64,000 bases of DNA from NCBI GenBank assembly GCA_002270565.1, contig NQMI01000121.1, positions 53,152 to 117,151 of the forward strand, written 5' to 3'. Positions 31,741 through 43,923 of the stretch are shown in pieces; positions within the stretch are counted from its first letter, which is position 1, and each line of letters opens with the position of its first letter. The DNA is from Stenocarpella maydis (Eukaryota; Ascomycota; Sordariomycetes; Diaporthales; Diaporthaceae). Below the pieces are notes generated by a model. The model searched no databases. It was not told the DNA's origin and worked only from the letters and a program-made list of their open reading frames with translations. A program made the translations under genes and the position numbers.

Positions 31741-34513
31741 ATGAGGTATGCTCCCACAGGTCTCCTTGAGCCCTCGCTCTTCCCGCCATTACGATGGACG
31801 CCACCTTATTAACACAATGCAAACGCAGCTCACCTCTGCGACCCAATCCATCGTCGGCGAACCGCGGCGCCGCGCCTCGATCCGGCCTTAAGAGGTCTCG
31901 AGGTGCAGGCGATGATGTCTCCTCGTCTGTGGCCGCGGCGTCAAGTCCTATGCCGTCCTCGCCACCGGCCTTCAACATTGCCCACGGAGGCGATGACGAC
32001 GATGATATCGAGGAGGAGGCTGAGATTCAGGACGACATCGATGAGCTTGATGAGATGGCTGAAGATGACGTTGATCTCTTTCGCGAGGGGTTTGAGCATG
32101 ACTACGCCGAGCGAGATGCCAATGATACCTACGAGGGCGTCGACCTTGACGACGAGGGAGAGTACGGAGACATAGACCTCGGCGAGCGGCGTAGGCTTGA
32201 GGCACAACTGAGCCGCAGAGACCGCGAGGTTGCTCGCAGACAACGTATGCCTGCTGCATTTCTACCTAGCGATGGCGCCGATTCCCCAAGAATGGACCTG
32301 ACTGCGCAGCCTCGCCGCCGGCGTCACCGTTACGACGAGGACCCAGACGAGGACATGGACGTCGACATTATGGACGAGGAGCTGTCACTGGAGGCGCTCA
32401 GGGACGTTAAGTCGTCAAACATCACCGAGTGGGTTTCTCAGTTGAACGTTCAGCGCTCCATCAAGCGCGAGTTCAAGTCGTTTCTCACCGAGTACACGGA
32501 TGAGAACGGTTTGTCTGTCTACGGGAACCGTATTCGCACCCTAGGTGAGGTCAACGCCGAGACTCTCGAGGTCTCATACACGGAGCTTGCTTCTGAGAAG
32601 GCTATCCTGGCTTTCTTCCTGGCAAATGCACCCGCCGAGATGCTCAAATTGTTCGACGAAGTTGCCTTGGATGTTGTACTCCTCCATTACCCGGATTACG
32701 AGCGCATCCACGCCGAGATCCACGTCAGGATCTATGATCTGCCCCTCAACTACACCCTGCGGCAACTCCGACAGCAGCATCTCAACAGCCTGGTCCGGGT
32801 TAGCGGTGTCGTCACCCGGCGTACCGGTGTCTTCCCGCAGCTGAAATATGTCAAGTTCGACTGCACCAAGTGCGGAGTCACCCTCGGCCCGTTCCAGCAG
32901 GAGTCAAACGTTGAGGTCAAGATCACCTACTGCCAAAACTGCCAATCGCGTGGTCCTTTCACCGTGAACTCTGAAAAGACCGTCTACCGAAACTACCAGA
33001 AACTGACCCTCCAGGAGTCGCCCGGCACCGTTCCTGCGGGCCGTCTCCCGCGTCACAGAGAAGTCATTCTTCTCTGGGATCTGATCGACAAAGCCAAGCC
33101 TGGCGAGGAGATTGAAGTCACAGGCATCTATCGCAACAATTACGACGCGCAGTTGAACAACCGAAATGGCTTCCCGGTCTTTGCCACCATCCTTGAGGCC
33201 AACAATGTCGTCAAGGTCCATGACCAGCTCGCCGGGTTCCGACTCACCGAGGAAGACGAGCAGGAGATCCGCAGGCTGTCAAAGGACCCTCAGATCATCG
33301 ACAAGATCGTCAACTCTATTGCTCCCAGCATCTACGGGCACACGGACATCAAGACTGCAGTGGCTCTATCTCTCTTCGGCGGTGTGGCAAAGACGACCAA
33401 GGGTTCTCACCACGTCCGTGGTGACATCAACGTTCTTCTGCTGGGCGACCCCGGTACTGCGAAGTCACAAGTGCTCAAGTACGTCGAGAAGACCGCCCAT
33501 CGCGCCGTCTTTGCAACCGGCCAGGGAGCCAGTGCTGTGGGTCTCACGGCTAGTGTCCGTCGGGATCCCCTGACCAGCGAATGGACCCTCGAGGGTGGTG
33601 CGCTTGTGCTGGCTGACCGGGGGACCTGCCTCATCGACGAGTTTGACAAGATGAACGACCAGGATCGGACATCCATTCACGAGGCTATGGAACAGCAGAC
33701 AATCTCCATCTCGAAGGCAGGTATCGTCACAACGCTGCAAGCCCGCTGCGGTATCATCGCCGCCGCCAACCCGATCGGTGGCCGCTACAACTCGACGATA
33801 CCCTTCTCTGCCAACGTGGAGCTGACAGAGCCCATCCTGTCTCGTTTTGATATCCTCTGTGTCGTCCGCGACACCGTCGATCCATCCGAGGATGAGCGTC
33901 TCGCCCGTTTCATTGTGGGGTCACACAGTCGCAGCCACCCGACCGATACCCAGAGGACCAATGACGACTCCATGGACGTCGAGGGTGAGACCCAAGCCAA
34001 CGAAACCCAGGCCACCTCGAGAACTGCCACGGGCCCTACCAAGGAAGGTGAAATCCCACAGGAGCTCCTCCGCAAGTACATCCTCTGGGCACGTGAGCAC
34101 TGCTCGCCGAAGCTGGGTAACATGGACGAGGACAAGATCTCGCGGCTCTTCGCCGACATGCGAAGGGAGAGTCTGGCCACTGGTGCCTACCCGATCACGG
34201 TAAGTCTTTTTCCTGCGCCGTGTACCAAAGCTTGGGTCGCTAACGATAACCCCATCAGGTTCGTCATCTGGAAGCCATCATCCGCATCAGCGAGGCGTTC
34301 TGCCGTATGCGACTGGCCGACTACGTTACGTCGCAGGACATCGACCGAGCTATCGCGGTGACTATCGAGAGTTTCGTTGGCAGCCAGAAGGTAAGCTGCA
34401 AGAAGGCACTGGCACGCGCCTTCGCCAAGTACACACTGGCAAGGCCCAATGCCGGGCAAAGGAAGGGTGCTGCGGCTGCCCGCGGTGGCCGGTCGGTTGC
34501 ACAAGTCGCTTGA
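31741..34513 (+). CDS. MCM2: DNA replication licensing factor MCM2
   Basis: Subunit of the replicative MCM2-7 helicase. Best model: a 5-nt coding exon 31741-31745 (ATGAG), intron 31746-31828, exon 31829-34199, intron 34200-34258, exon 34259-34513, about 876 residues. The tiny exon gives [11 protein letters not shown], a typical fungal MCM2 start; the alternative is an unspliced ATG at 31794. An acidic N terminus is followed by the MCM2-specific [20 protein letters not shown]. The zinc finger is [19 protein letters not shown]. ATPase motifs: Walker [10 protein letters not shown] (about residue 540), Walker [11 protein letters not shown], sensor NPIGGRYN and arginine finger LSRFD. The end [19 protein letters not shown] is MCM2-type. 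Confidence 0.95.
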
Positions 34514-35560
34514 TTGTATTATCGCTGTGGAAAATGTACTTGACACGAAGTCGCTGGCGTTTTGGTCTTGTGGTCCTGGCTTGTTTTTGCGTATCTTAGG
34601 GAACAATACCTGGTCGAGTTGAAGGGCCTCTCCAAGGGGCTACTGATGATGAACACACATACGAGAAAAGAGTCTCAAAGGTTTCGGTAATAGAGAGAAG
34701 ATCTGAAATGCGACTAGTCCCTTTACCAAAAAAACCAAGTCTAATCTGAAGTGGGCTTCACATGCAGAGTAGCCGCCAGATCATTGATACCCTATCTGGT
34801 ACTTGGTGTCCAACCAGCCTTCGGACTACTTGAAAGTATGTCTTCCGTACGTGTGAGTGCATGAGTTGTTGATGTTCTTGCATTGCCCCAGGGGCACTTG
34901 GCCGCATATTCGGTCTAGTAAAGCCTCAAAAATTGCATCAGAGTCGTCGCACAGTGCCGGGATTTGTTTACCTGTTTCGATCGAATTCCCAACAAGATCC
35001 GCTGGGGAAGATGAGAATATCAGACGGAATGACGGGCAGAAGATTCCTGTCTAGCGCTCAGAAGGTGGCCGGCAATTGGTGTACGGAGCATTTAAGCTCA
35101 ACCGCAGCGGTCCAAGTTCGGAACTGGGTAAACCTCGGCTCTGGCGATCTTTGGCACCAGCCATCCCCTATGGCCACCACCAAGCTATCCCGCTCCCCCC
35201 CCTGCTCTGCTGAGGGAATGAGAATTGATGTGCTGGTCTCGGCGGAGACTTGAGGGCAGACAAACAAGGAGCCGTGCTGCCATGGCCATCGCCGACTCGG
35301 GCAACGCTACTGTAGGTGCTCCCCCTCCCCCGCCGTGTGTGATTTCCGGGAAGCTGTGACCCAGCGCGGCCCCGCTGATCTTCAGGCACGACGCAGCCCG
35401 TTTCTGCGTCGCGACATGTGCTGAGCACACTGCCGGACCCACGTGGAGTGGGCGTGGTGAAGCTTGTTCCTTCTTTTGATAAATAGGCCTGCCTCAGCAG
35501 GTCGGCTGTCTGGCGCAATCTGTAGTTGTCCATTACCCTTCCCTCCCCCATCACCGCACG
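34514..35560. other. MCM2 3' flank and GH3 promoter
   Basis: About 1 kb without a gene. A TATA-like GATAAATA at about 35478 lies roughly 80 bp before the GH3 ATG. Confidence 0.5.
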
Positions 35561-38228
35561 ATGGCAGACATCAACGTCGAGGAGGTGCTCAAGAAGCTCA
35601 CTCCCAGCGAGAAGTGCGATCTCTTGTCGGGCATCGACTTTTGGCACACAAAGGCCCTTCCCCACCATGGCATTCCCTCCCTGCGCACTTCAGATGGGCC
35701 CAACGGCGTGAGGGGTACCAAGTAAGCTATAATTCCCAATTCCACCCCCAGCCCAGGATTGCAACACTTGTCGTCTTCCTGGGCGCCCCCAATATGGTTT
35801 GAGTGTCATCTGATATTGTCGCAGATTCTTCAATGGCACCAAGGCAGCTTGCTTCCCCTGCGGAACCGGCCTGGGCGCGACCTTCAACCTTCCGTTGCTG
35901 GAGGAAGCCGGCCGCAAGATGGGTGATGAGGCCAAGTCAAAAGGCGCCCACGTCATCCTCGGACCGACCATCAACATGCAGCGGTCGCCTCTCGGCGGCC
36001 GAGGGTTTGAGTCCATAGGCGAGGACCCGGTGCTTGCCGGACTCGCCGCCTCCGCCCTGATCAACGGCATCCAGAGCAAGGGGATCCAGGCCACTATCAA
36101 GCACTTTGTGTGCAACGACCAGGAGCACAAGCGTAACGCCACCCAGGCCATCGTGACGGATCGGGCGCTGAGGGAGATCTACGCCAAGCCCTTCCAAATT
36201 GCCGTGCGGGACTCCAACCCCGCGAGCTTCATGACTGCTTACAACGGTATCAACGGCACGTACTGTAGCGAGAACAAGGAGCTCCTGGATGGCCTGCTCC
36301 GGTGCGAGTGGGGCTGGAGGGGGCTTGTGATGAGTGACTGGTTCGGCTCCTACAGCACGACCGAGTCGGTCCTCGCAGGACTGGACCTGGAGATGCCGGG
36401 CCCCACGAGGTTCAGGGGTGAGGCCCTCAAGTTCAACGTCTCTAGCGACAAGGTGCGGGAGCACATCCTGGACGAGAGGGCCAGGGAGGTGCTGCAGTTT
36501 GTCAAGAAGTGTGCTGCATCGGGCGTGAAGGAGGGCCAGGAGGAGCGGGCCGATGACACGCCTGAGACGGCGGCGCTGCTGAGGAAGATTGGCGGCGAGT
36601 CCATTGTGCTTCTGAAGAATGAGAAGAACATCCTGCCTCTAAAGAAGGACAAGAAGGTAAATCATCGCTGCGTCTCGCCATGCTTGTGACTTTCTGTGCT
36701 GACACTGTGCCAGACCGTCGTCATCGGGCCCAACGCAAAGATCGCGACCTACCACGGTGGCGGCTCTGCATCGCTCGCCGCCTTTTATGCCGTCACCCCG
36801 TTCGACGGCATAAGCGCGAAACTGGCGTCACCACCCGAGTACTCGGTCGGTCACTACGCCCACAAGATGCTTCCTCTTCTCGGAAACGTGCTCAAGTCCA
36901 AGTCTGGAAAACCCGGGATGACAATGACAGCATACAACGAGCACCCGGACGAGAAGGCCGACCGCACGCCACTGGAGGTCGTGGAGCTAGACAAGACGGA
37001 TCTTCTGCTGGTGGATTATTATAACCCCAAGATCACCTCAAACAAGTGGTACGCGGACCTCGAAGGGTCCTTCGTCGCTGACGAGGATGCCAAGTGGTCG
37101 CTATCTCTGGTTGTCATCGGCACAGCCAAGCTCTTCTGCAACGGCAAGATTGTCGTCGACAACGAAACGGTGCAGAGACAAGGAGATACCTACTTCGGAC
37201 AGGGGACCGTCGAGGAGATTGGCCATTTCAGCGTCAAGAAGGGCGAGAGCTATAACTTCAAGGTACAGTTTGGCAGCGCAGCCACGTCGAGATTGGCCGG
37301 TGGGAACGTGCTCTTCGGGAGCGGCGCGCTCAGGGTGGGCGGCTGCAAGGTGATCGATGCGGAGAAGGAGATCCAGAGGGCTGCCGCGCTGGCCAGGGAT
37401 GCAGATCAGGTCATAATCTGCGCGGGCCTCAACGCGGACTGGGAGACAGAAGGCTCGGACAGGGAGAACATGGACCTGCCCCCCGGATTGGACGACCTCA
37501 TCACAGCGGTCGTAGAAGCCAACCCGGATACCGTCGTGGTCAACCAGTCCGGAACTCCTGTCACGATGCCCTGGGCCGACAAGGCCGGCGCAATCTTGCA
37601 GGCCTGGTACGGCGGCAACGAGACCGGCAACGCCATCGCCGACGTGCTCTTCGGCGACGTCAACCCGTCCGGTAAGCTCAGCCTCAGCTGGCCCATTAAG
37701 CTGCAGCACAACCCGGCCTTCCTCAACTTCCGCACAGAGGGCGGGAGGACCATCTACGGCGAGGACGTCTACGTCGGCTACAGATACTACGACTTCGTGG
37801 GCAGGCAGGTGCTGTTCCCCTTCGGGCACGGGCTGAGCTACACCACCTTCCAGTTTAGCGGCCTGGAGGTTTCCGAGGCGAACGGCAAGCTGGGCGTCAG
37901 CGTAAAGGTCAAGAATACCGGCGAGGTCAAGGGCGCCCAGGTGGCCCAGGTCTACATTGCGCCCAAGCAGAAGGCCAAGGTCAACAGGCCGATCAAGGAG
38001 CTGCAGGGATTCGCCAAGGTGGAGCTTGCGGCTGGTGAGGAGAAGTCGGTCAGGGTCGACATGGAGACCAAGTATGCCGCGAGCTACTTTGACGAGGAGA
38101 GGGGCAAGTGGGTCGTTGAGAAGGGCGAGTACGAGGTGATCGTCAGTGACAGCAGCAAGGTGAGAGACGATAAGGCCGTCCGGGCGAGCTTCAAAGTGCC
38201 TGAGACGTTCTGGTGGAGTGGTATCTAG
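35561..38228 (+). CDS. GH3 beta-glucosidase, intracellular type with PA14 domain
   Basis: Hydrolyses terminal beta-D-glucosyl residues. Exons 35561-35721, 35825-36656 and 36714-38228 give 835 residues. No signal peptide (MADINVEEVLKKLTPSEKCD), so probably cytosolic. The (beta/alpha)8 domain has RTSDGPNGVRG, GPTINMQRSPLGGRGFES, KHFVCNDQEH and GLVMSDWFG with the nucleophile at about Asp225. A PA14 domain lies within the second half (about 390-550, for example DLEGSFVADEDAKWSL and VGGCKV). The alpha/beta sandwich contains GLNADWETEGSDRENMDLP with the likely acid/base Glu region. A fibronectin III-like end contains FPFGHGLSYTTF. Domain order matches fungal intracellular GH3 enzymes. Substrate range is not readable. 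Confidence 0.94.
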
Positions 38229-38979
38229 AGCTAAGGCTCATCAATGGGAGTGGCTGCCACCCCGTCCAATTCTGGCGCAGACCGACCTCGATAGATGGAT
38301 GAATATGAGTCAATCATAAACTGTTTTGGCGCAACCAGTCCGGACACTTATTACCCAACAAGCACGTCTGAGCTCCCCGTTCAAAAGCTAGAGCCTTCTG
38401 TCCCGTCCCCAGCTCTCGGTAATGGCGCTCTGATGCTACATGGCCTTTCATGTGTAGACCGTGAGCCGAAGCCTTGTCATCATATCCTCGGACTGAGATC
38501 CTCACCCTCCTTTGAGAAACCAAGAGGTGCTTCTAAAGCCATGAGCAAGCTCCGAGCTGAAATCTTGCTTTGCTTTCGTTTGGCCGGGGCCATGTGCACC
38601 AGGTCGCGAGAAGGAAACGGAGATGCAGTCAAACAGGTCATTATTGCTCTCATAAGTGCTACTGTTCAGTTACGCAGACAGCCCCAAGCAGCATAGGGCT
38701 GGACTGCCTCCCAATTTTGTACCCGCTTTCTTGATATCCCAGGGCGCCATCAAAGTCGCCAATATGTCGTATCCCAATGTACGTGTTCTCCTTGTGCAAG
38801 AGCACAGTCCGTCACACCATCCTGAGCGCGAGGCTAGCTCGCGTCGTAAAACTTGTTGTCGCACAAATGACAGACGGGCACTGGCAGTCTGCAGCACACC
38901 GGGCGAAATTTTGTCGAGAAGAAAAAACAAGCAGAGGGCAAGCAAAACAGTCAAGCAGCAGCCGCGCCACGCTCATGAA
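38229..38979. other. Convergent 3' flanks of GH3 and ALDH genes
   Basis: No coding signal on either strand. Confidence 0.5.
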
Positions 38980-40681
38980 TCAAAGCCTGCTCGTCCGCTT
39001 CCCACCAGCCAGAGAGAACCACCCCGCGGCCAGGACCAGCCACCTCAGCAGCGCACCCTTCTTGTTGGTCGTGCCGAGGCCCAGCAGGAGCCGGACCCAG
39101 TAGCCGAGCCCGCGGACGACGCGGCCCTCGCGGTCAAAGTCGGGCTTCCTCTCGGTCAGGGCCTTGAGCATGTTCAGCTGCGACCAGTCGTAGGGCTGGT
39201 AGCGGACGCGCAGGGTGGCCTCTGCCCAGTTGGGGGTCTCGGCGATGGTGCGCTGGTGCGTGAAAGCGTCGAACGAGGCCCTGCCGTGGTAGCTGCCGGT
39301 GCCCGACTCGCCCACGCCGCCGAAGGGGGCCGTCTGGATCGAGGCGTGCATGAAGGAGTCGTTGTAGGTCGCACCGCCCGAGGTGACTGACCTGATGACT
39401 GCGGGGGGTCGAGAACAGTTAGCATCTTGCTGTCAACAGGTCTAGAGGTCTTGGGGGTCGGGGTCCACGGGGTAACATACGCCTGTCGAATTCTTGTCGT
39501 GTACCGAACCCAAACAGCGCCAGCGGGGTAGGGTCCACGCTGTTGGCAACGTCGATGGCGTCGCCGAGGTTGTCGAATGGAAGGATGGAGAAGATGGGCC
39601 CGAAGGACTCCTCCCTCATCATGCTGTCGTCCGCGGAGTCGACCAGCACCGCCGTGGGCTCAATGAACAGCTCTGACTGGTCCATCTCGCCGCCCAGGAC
39701 GATCCTGCCCTTGCTCTCGTCCACCATCTTCTTCATGCGCAGGAACTGCCTCTCGTTGACGACACGGCACAGGTCAGGGCTCGCCTTGGCGCCCTGGGGG
39801 AAGACCTGCCTGCTGGCGGCGTTGAGCTGCTTGATGAACTCGTCGACCACCTCGCGCTCGACCAGCACGTAGTTCTGCGAGAGGCAGACCTGCCCGGCGC
39901 AGATGGTCTTGGCCCACAGCAGCCTCTTGGCCGCCAGCTTCAGGTTGGCGTTGCGCGTGACAAAGGCCGGGTTGCGGCCGCCCAGCTCGAGGGTGACGGG
40001 CGTCAGGTTCTCGGCGGCCCTCTTGCAGACGATGCGGGCGACGTTGGGGCTGCCGGTGTAGAAGATCTTGTCCCACTTCTGGTCGAGCAGGGCGGTGGTC
40101 TCGGGGACGGCGCCGTTGACGACGCGGTATGCCTCCGGGTCCAGGCTGCTCTCGACGACCGACTTGATGACCATGGCGACGTTGGGGGAGCCCTCGGAGG
40201 GCTTGAGCACGGCTGTGCACCCGGCGGCGATGGCGCCGACGAGGGGGCCGACGGTGAGCAGGAAGGGGAAGTTGTAGGTACCAATGATGAGGGCGCTGCC
40301 CAGGGGCTCCTTGCGGACGCGGACCTTGTTGGTCTTGAAGACGAAGGGGACCTCGGGGTACTCGTCCTTGGCGAACCTGTCGAGGTTGTCGAGCATGAAC
40401 AGGCAGTCGTTGGCGATCCAGTCGATCTCGGCGAACCTGGACTCATAGGCGGACTTCCGCAGGTCGCGCATCAGCGCCTCCTCCAGCTGGGAACCATGGT
40501 CCTTGATGCTCCAGTACAGCTTGCGGAGCTGGACCTTGCGGTACTCCAGGTCCTTGGTCTTGAGGGTCCGGAAACCGGTGCGCACGGCGGAGCATGTCTC
40601 TGGGATACTGTCGATGGCAGCGGGTGTGAAGGCCGGGATCTCAACCTTTGAGCTCTTGTCGGTGCTAGGTCTGGTAGCCAT
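38980..40681 (-). CDS. Aldehyde dehydrogenase, ALDH3 / fatty aldehyde type
   Basis: NAD(P)-dependent oxidation of aldehydes, probably medium- or long-chain. Exons 39481-40681 and 38980-39398 give 539 residues. GTYNFPFLLTVGPLVGAIAAG and KPSEGSPNVA form the cofactor-binding region, LELGGRNPAF carries the general base at about Glu232, and CAGQVCLSQNYVLV the catalytic Cys at about 266. After the intron the protein resumes SVTSGGATYNDSFMHAS and PFGGVGESGTGSYHGR. The C terminus ends in a hydrophobic stretch (LLRWLVLAAGWFSLAG) with a basic tail, resembling tail-anchored fatty aldehyde dehydrogenases such as yeast Hfd1. The intron (39399-39480) has a GCTAAC branch site. Confidence 0.92.
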
Positions 40682-41634
40682 GTTGACGATGTCGGATCAC
40701 GAAAGCAGTACAGCAATACGGGGGTAAAATGTGATCGTAAAAGGCTTTTTTTTTGGGGGGTGGGGGGGCGACAGCTTCGTACGGGAGGAAGGGGTGAAAA
40801 GAGAGAGAAGCAGGAGGTGTAACAGAACGAGAGCAACCTTGCAAAGCGAGAAGGGCCAGGAACTGTGCCTGGCTGGCAAGTAGTACGGACTATAGGGGTT
40901 GGACGCTGGGACAAGCTGCAGTTGATATCTGACACCCAACAATTATAGTTGGTCGGAAGAGCTGGGCGAGAGGTTAACACTTCCAAAGTTGTCGAGACGC
41001 GAGGCGGGCCCGGGAGCTCGGGGCCCAGTTCTTGAAGAGCAGCACCAGCACCCACAGCATGTGAGTGTGGGGGATGGCCAATGAAGCTCCTCGTCTGGGG
41101 CTCGCAGCTGCAGTGCAGTTTCGCGATGCACGCGCAGCGTTCCTTGGGCGGAGATTATGTACTTCCTAAAAAGGGTAGCTTGGCCCTCCCCACAGGGGCC
41201 CCCGTCCAGCCGAGGCACGGCCAGATCTGCAGTGGCGCTGAAATTTATAATCCCGGCCCCGTCCCTGCACGGCGTGCTCGTACCCGTCTCGTCGCCCAGA
41301 GCCGGTCCGCGGGGGCCGTCATGCGGCAGCTTGTCGTGTCCGAGTCATCACAATTGGCCAGCGGCAGTTATGAGGTCCCTGGAGAGGTGTAGGGTTGGAA
41401 GCTTGTTGTCGATGATGTGCATGAACCGGGCCGCTCGGCTTGCGGCTGACAGGCAGGCAGAAGAAACGGCATGGTCAGCATTAATTGCCGTTCGCCTCTG
41501 CATAGCTCTCCCAGCCACGTCTGTGCCGGACCGTCGAGGCTCATCATGTCTCAATGGGGTCTCTTTGTTCGCCTTCAGAAATTGACCATCTAAGAAACAT
41601 AAAAGCGTACCCTTCACGGAATCTAGGTCTTCTC
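40682..41634. other. ALDH promoter and 3' flank of the cytochrome b561 gene
   Basis: Includes a T/G homopolymer stretch at about 40746-40768. No supported gene. Confidence 0.5.
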
Positions 41635-43222
41635 CTATACACCGCCCTGAACATACGCCGGCGGAGGCCTAGCCTCGATGACCGTGGTACTGCCGCTCTT
41701 CCTCAAGGAGCCCATCTCAAATGAGCCCACATTGCTGTTCTGGTGCAAGCCGGGTTCCATCCATGGCTCAGCCTGGTACCCGATGGGCCCTTCCCTTCGT
41801 CGCTCCTCCTCACGGCGCTGCCGACGTCTCATGAACACCAGCTTGATGGACAGCAAGATGAGCATGATCGATGAGACGGTAATGACGAGGCCCATCAGAG
41901 TGGAATTATGCCAGGAAACGAGAGCAAGCGGGAAGCCCCTGCATGGTAGTGTCAGTTCCTGTGTTCCGTTGAGTGAGTTGATAAGGGCCAAACATACAGG
42001 AAGCCATTGGCTACCCCCAAGATGATGGCCACCCTGCCCAGCCAGACGTGGATGGGCGCATACTTGGTGGGCTTTTGGGTCTTCTTGAAGCCTCGATGGT
42101 GCAGGACGCCCAGGGTGAACTGGGCCAGGATGAATATGAACACGATGAGGCCGATGACCTGGTGGGCCGTATTGAACTTCTTGGTCTGTCGAGCACGCTT
42201 CCGGTCAGCAAACCCGCAGCAGTCTCTCCGCCCGTGGCTGTCAGGATGAAGCTTACCCTGTTGTAACGCGTGCCAGTCTTGATCGCTAGCCCGAATCCTA
42301 CGATGATACCAATCATCGCGAGGCCCTGGTTGAGGCCGTGCCATCTGACCCACCCGCCTAGACGCAGTATCAAGATGCCAAGTGGCAGCAGCCCGACGAA
42401 GCACCCGACCATGAAAACGGCATGGATCGTAGCCGCCCAGTCGCTCATGCCCTCCACAGGCTCACCCACAAGTGTGGCCCCATCGTTGTCATCCGCGGTG
42501 ACCACGTTCAGCACTGCGGGGCCGGCAGGGCCGGTGGCGTGCCTCAGGTCCATGGTGAAGACACCATGCTCGTAGTGGAGCCTGACCGAGGCCTGGTCGC
42601 TGTCGCTGCCGGCATTCCCACCTGGCCCGGAGGCGAAGATGAACTGTTCCGAGGTGCTGTTCACGTCGAGGGAACCCCCGGGCCAGACGCGACAGTTGTG
42701 GCAGACGGCGCTGTAGACATACGTGGTCCCGTTCATAAGGCCCGTTGCGTTGGCCAGTGTCTCAACGTCCAGGCCGGGGTAGAACTCTGGCTCTGTGTGG
42801 TCGGTTGCGAGCCGAGGTGAGAAGGTCACATTCTTCTCGGATGCTGAGGGGTAGATCATGAACACGAGGGACCCGGGCATCTTGTGTTTACCGAGTCCGA
42901 CTGCTGCCCAGCTCAGCCCCCGGGCCATGGCAATGCTGAAGTAGATGTCTTCATTGTTGGCATCGTCCGGGATGCTCAAGCCAAAGGCGAGGGACTGGGT
43001 TGGGGGGACAAACGTCGACTGAGCGGCCAGGGAGGGTGCGATCAGGGCTTCGAATCATCAGTTGATGTACTAATCACCAGAGCCTAGGATTGATGTTTCG
43101 GGTGATAAGGGAGGGTTGGGGTGGTGTGGGGGACACTTGGGGGGGGGGATGGGNGGGATGGGGGTGGGGGTCTTACCTGCCGCGGCCAGCACGGCTCCTG
43201 CGAGGTTCAACTTCACCACCAT
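41635..43222 (-). CDS. Secretory-pathway iron-reductase-like protein: DOMON (CDH-type cytochrome) plus cytochrome b561
   Basis: Exons 43177-43222, 42257-43047, 41998-42185 and 41635-41938 give about 442 residues. The first 46-nt exon holds the start of a signal peptide (MVVKLNLAGAVLAAA), completed by exon 2 (LIAPSLAAQ). Residues about 25-190 resemble the cytochrome domain of cellobiose dehydrogenase (AVGLGKHKMPGSLVFMIYP, TFSPRLATDHTEPEF, VYSAVCHNCRVW). A cytochrome b561-type membrane part follows (IHAVFMVGCFVGLLPLGILIL, HQVIGLIVFIFILAQFTLGV, IHVWLGRVAIILGVANGF), with several membrane-side His residues as heme ligands. A basic cytosolic tail closes it. Probably carries electrons across a membrane to extracellular acceptors; a partner such as an LPMO is speculative. 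Intron 1 holds an undetermined base at 43154. Confidence 0.88.
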
Positions 43223-43923
43223 CTTGCCTTGGATGTTGCAAACAGAGAGGGCGTGAGGCGAACTTCTCGTCGATATTCTCGTGCCTTGAGAGCGGGACCT
43301 CCCAAATTCAAATACTCAGCAGCGAGGTCGCAGCCCAATACGGATGCACACCCATCGTGGCGCATCCACCCCGATGACGGATGTGAGCCTTCTCATTCGC
43401 CGCCGAACCGCCTACAATTCTGACAGTCTTTTTTTAACTTCCACGTTGCCTGCTCAAGCGTCAAATGATTCCGGATGCCGCTGACCCCGCATGCTCACCT
43501 CCCAATCGTTTATCATTTTGCATCGCATTGCCGCCCGTGGTCTGCAATGGCTGCCGAACTCCCGCTTCTCCAGGGGCCAGAGGACACCCACGACCTGGGC
43601 TGTTTTCCCGTGAGGGCTGCAATGCCACAGCCTGCATGCATTGGCTTGATGCAGTGGGTGGATAAAGCGGCACCAAAAAGTGCTGTCATGTAGTGATAGC
43701 TACCGACCAACGGTACGTATGGCGTCCCTGACAGCACTCGTGGTCATTTCCGAGGCAACGGACGAACGCCTCCTAGGATTTGTGATCCCTGATGAACGTC
43801 TTATATGCCCCATAAGATGTATGAACAGATCATAGAGACTTGGTTAAAAGCCAAAACACTCACATTCTTGTTTCCTTCTCTACACCTGGCGTACCACAGA
43901 CCAGGCACATCAGACGCCATGTG
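43223..43923. other. Promoter of cytochrome b561 gene and P450 3' flank
   Basis: No coding signal is supported in this 700-bp spacer. Confidence 0.5.
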
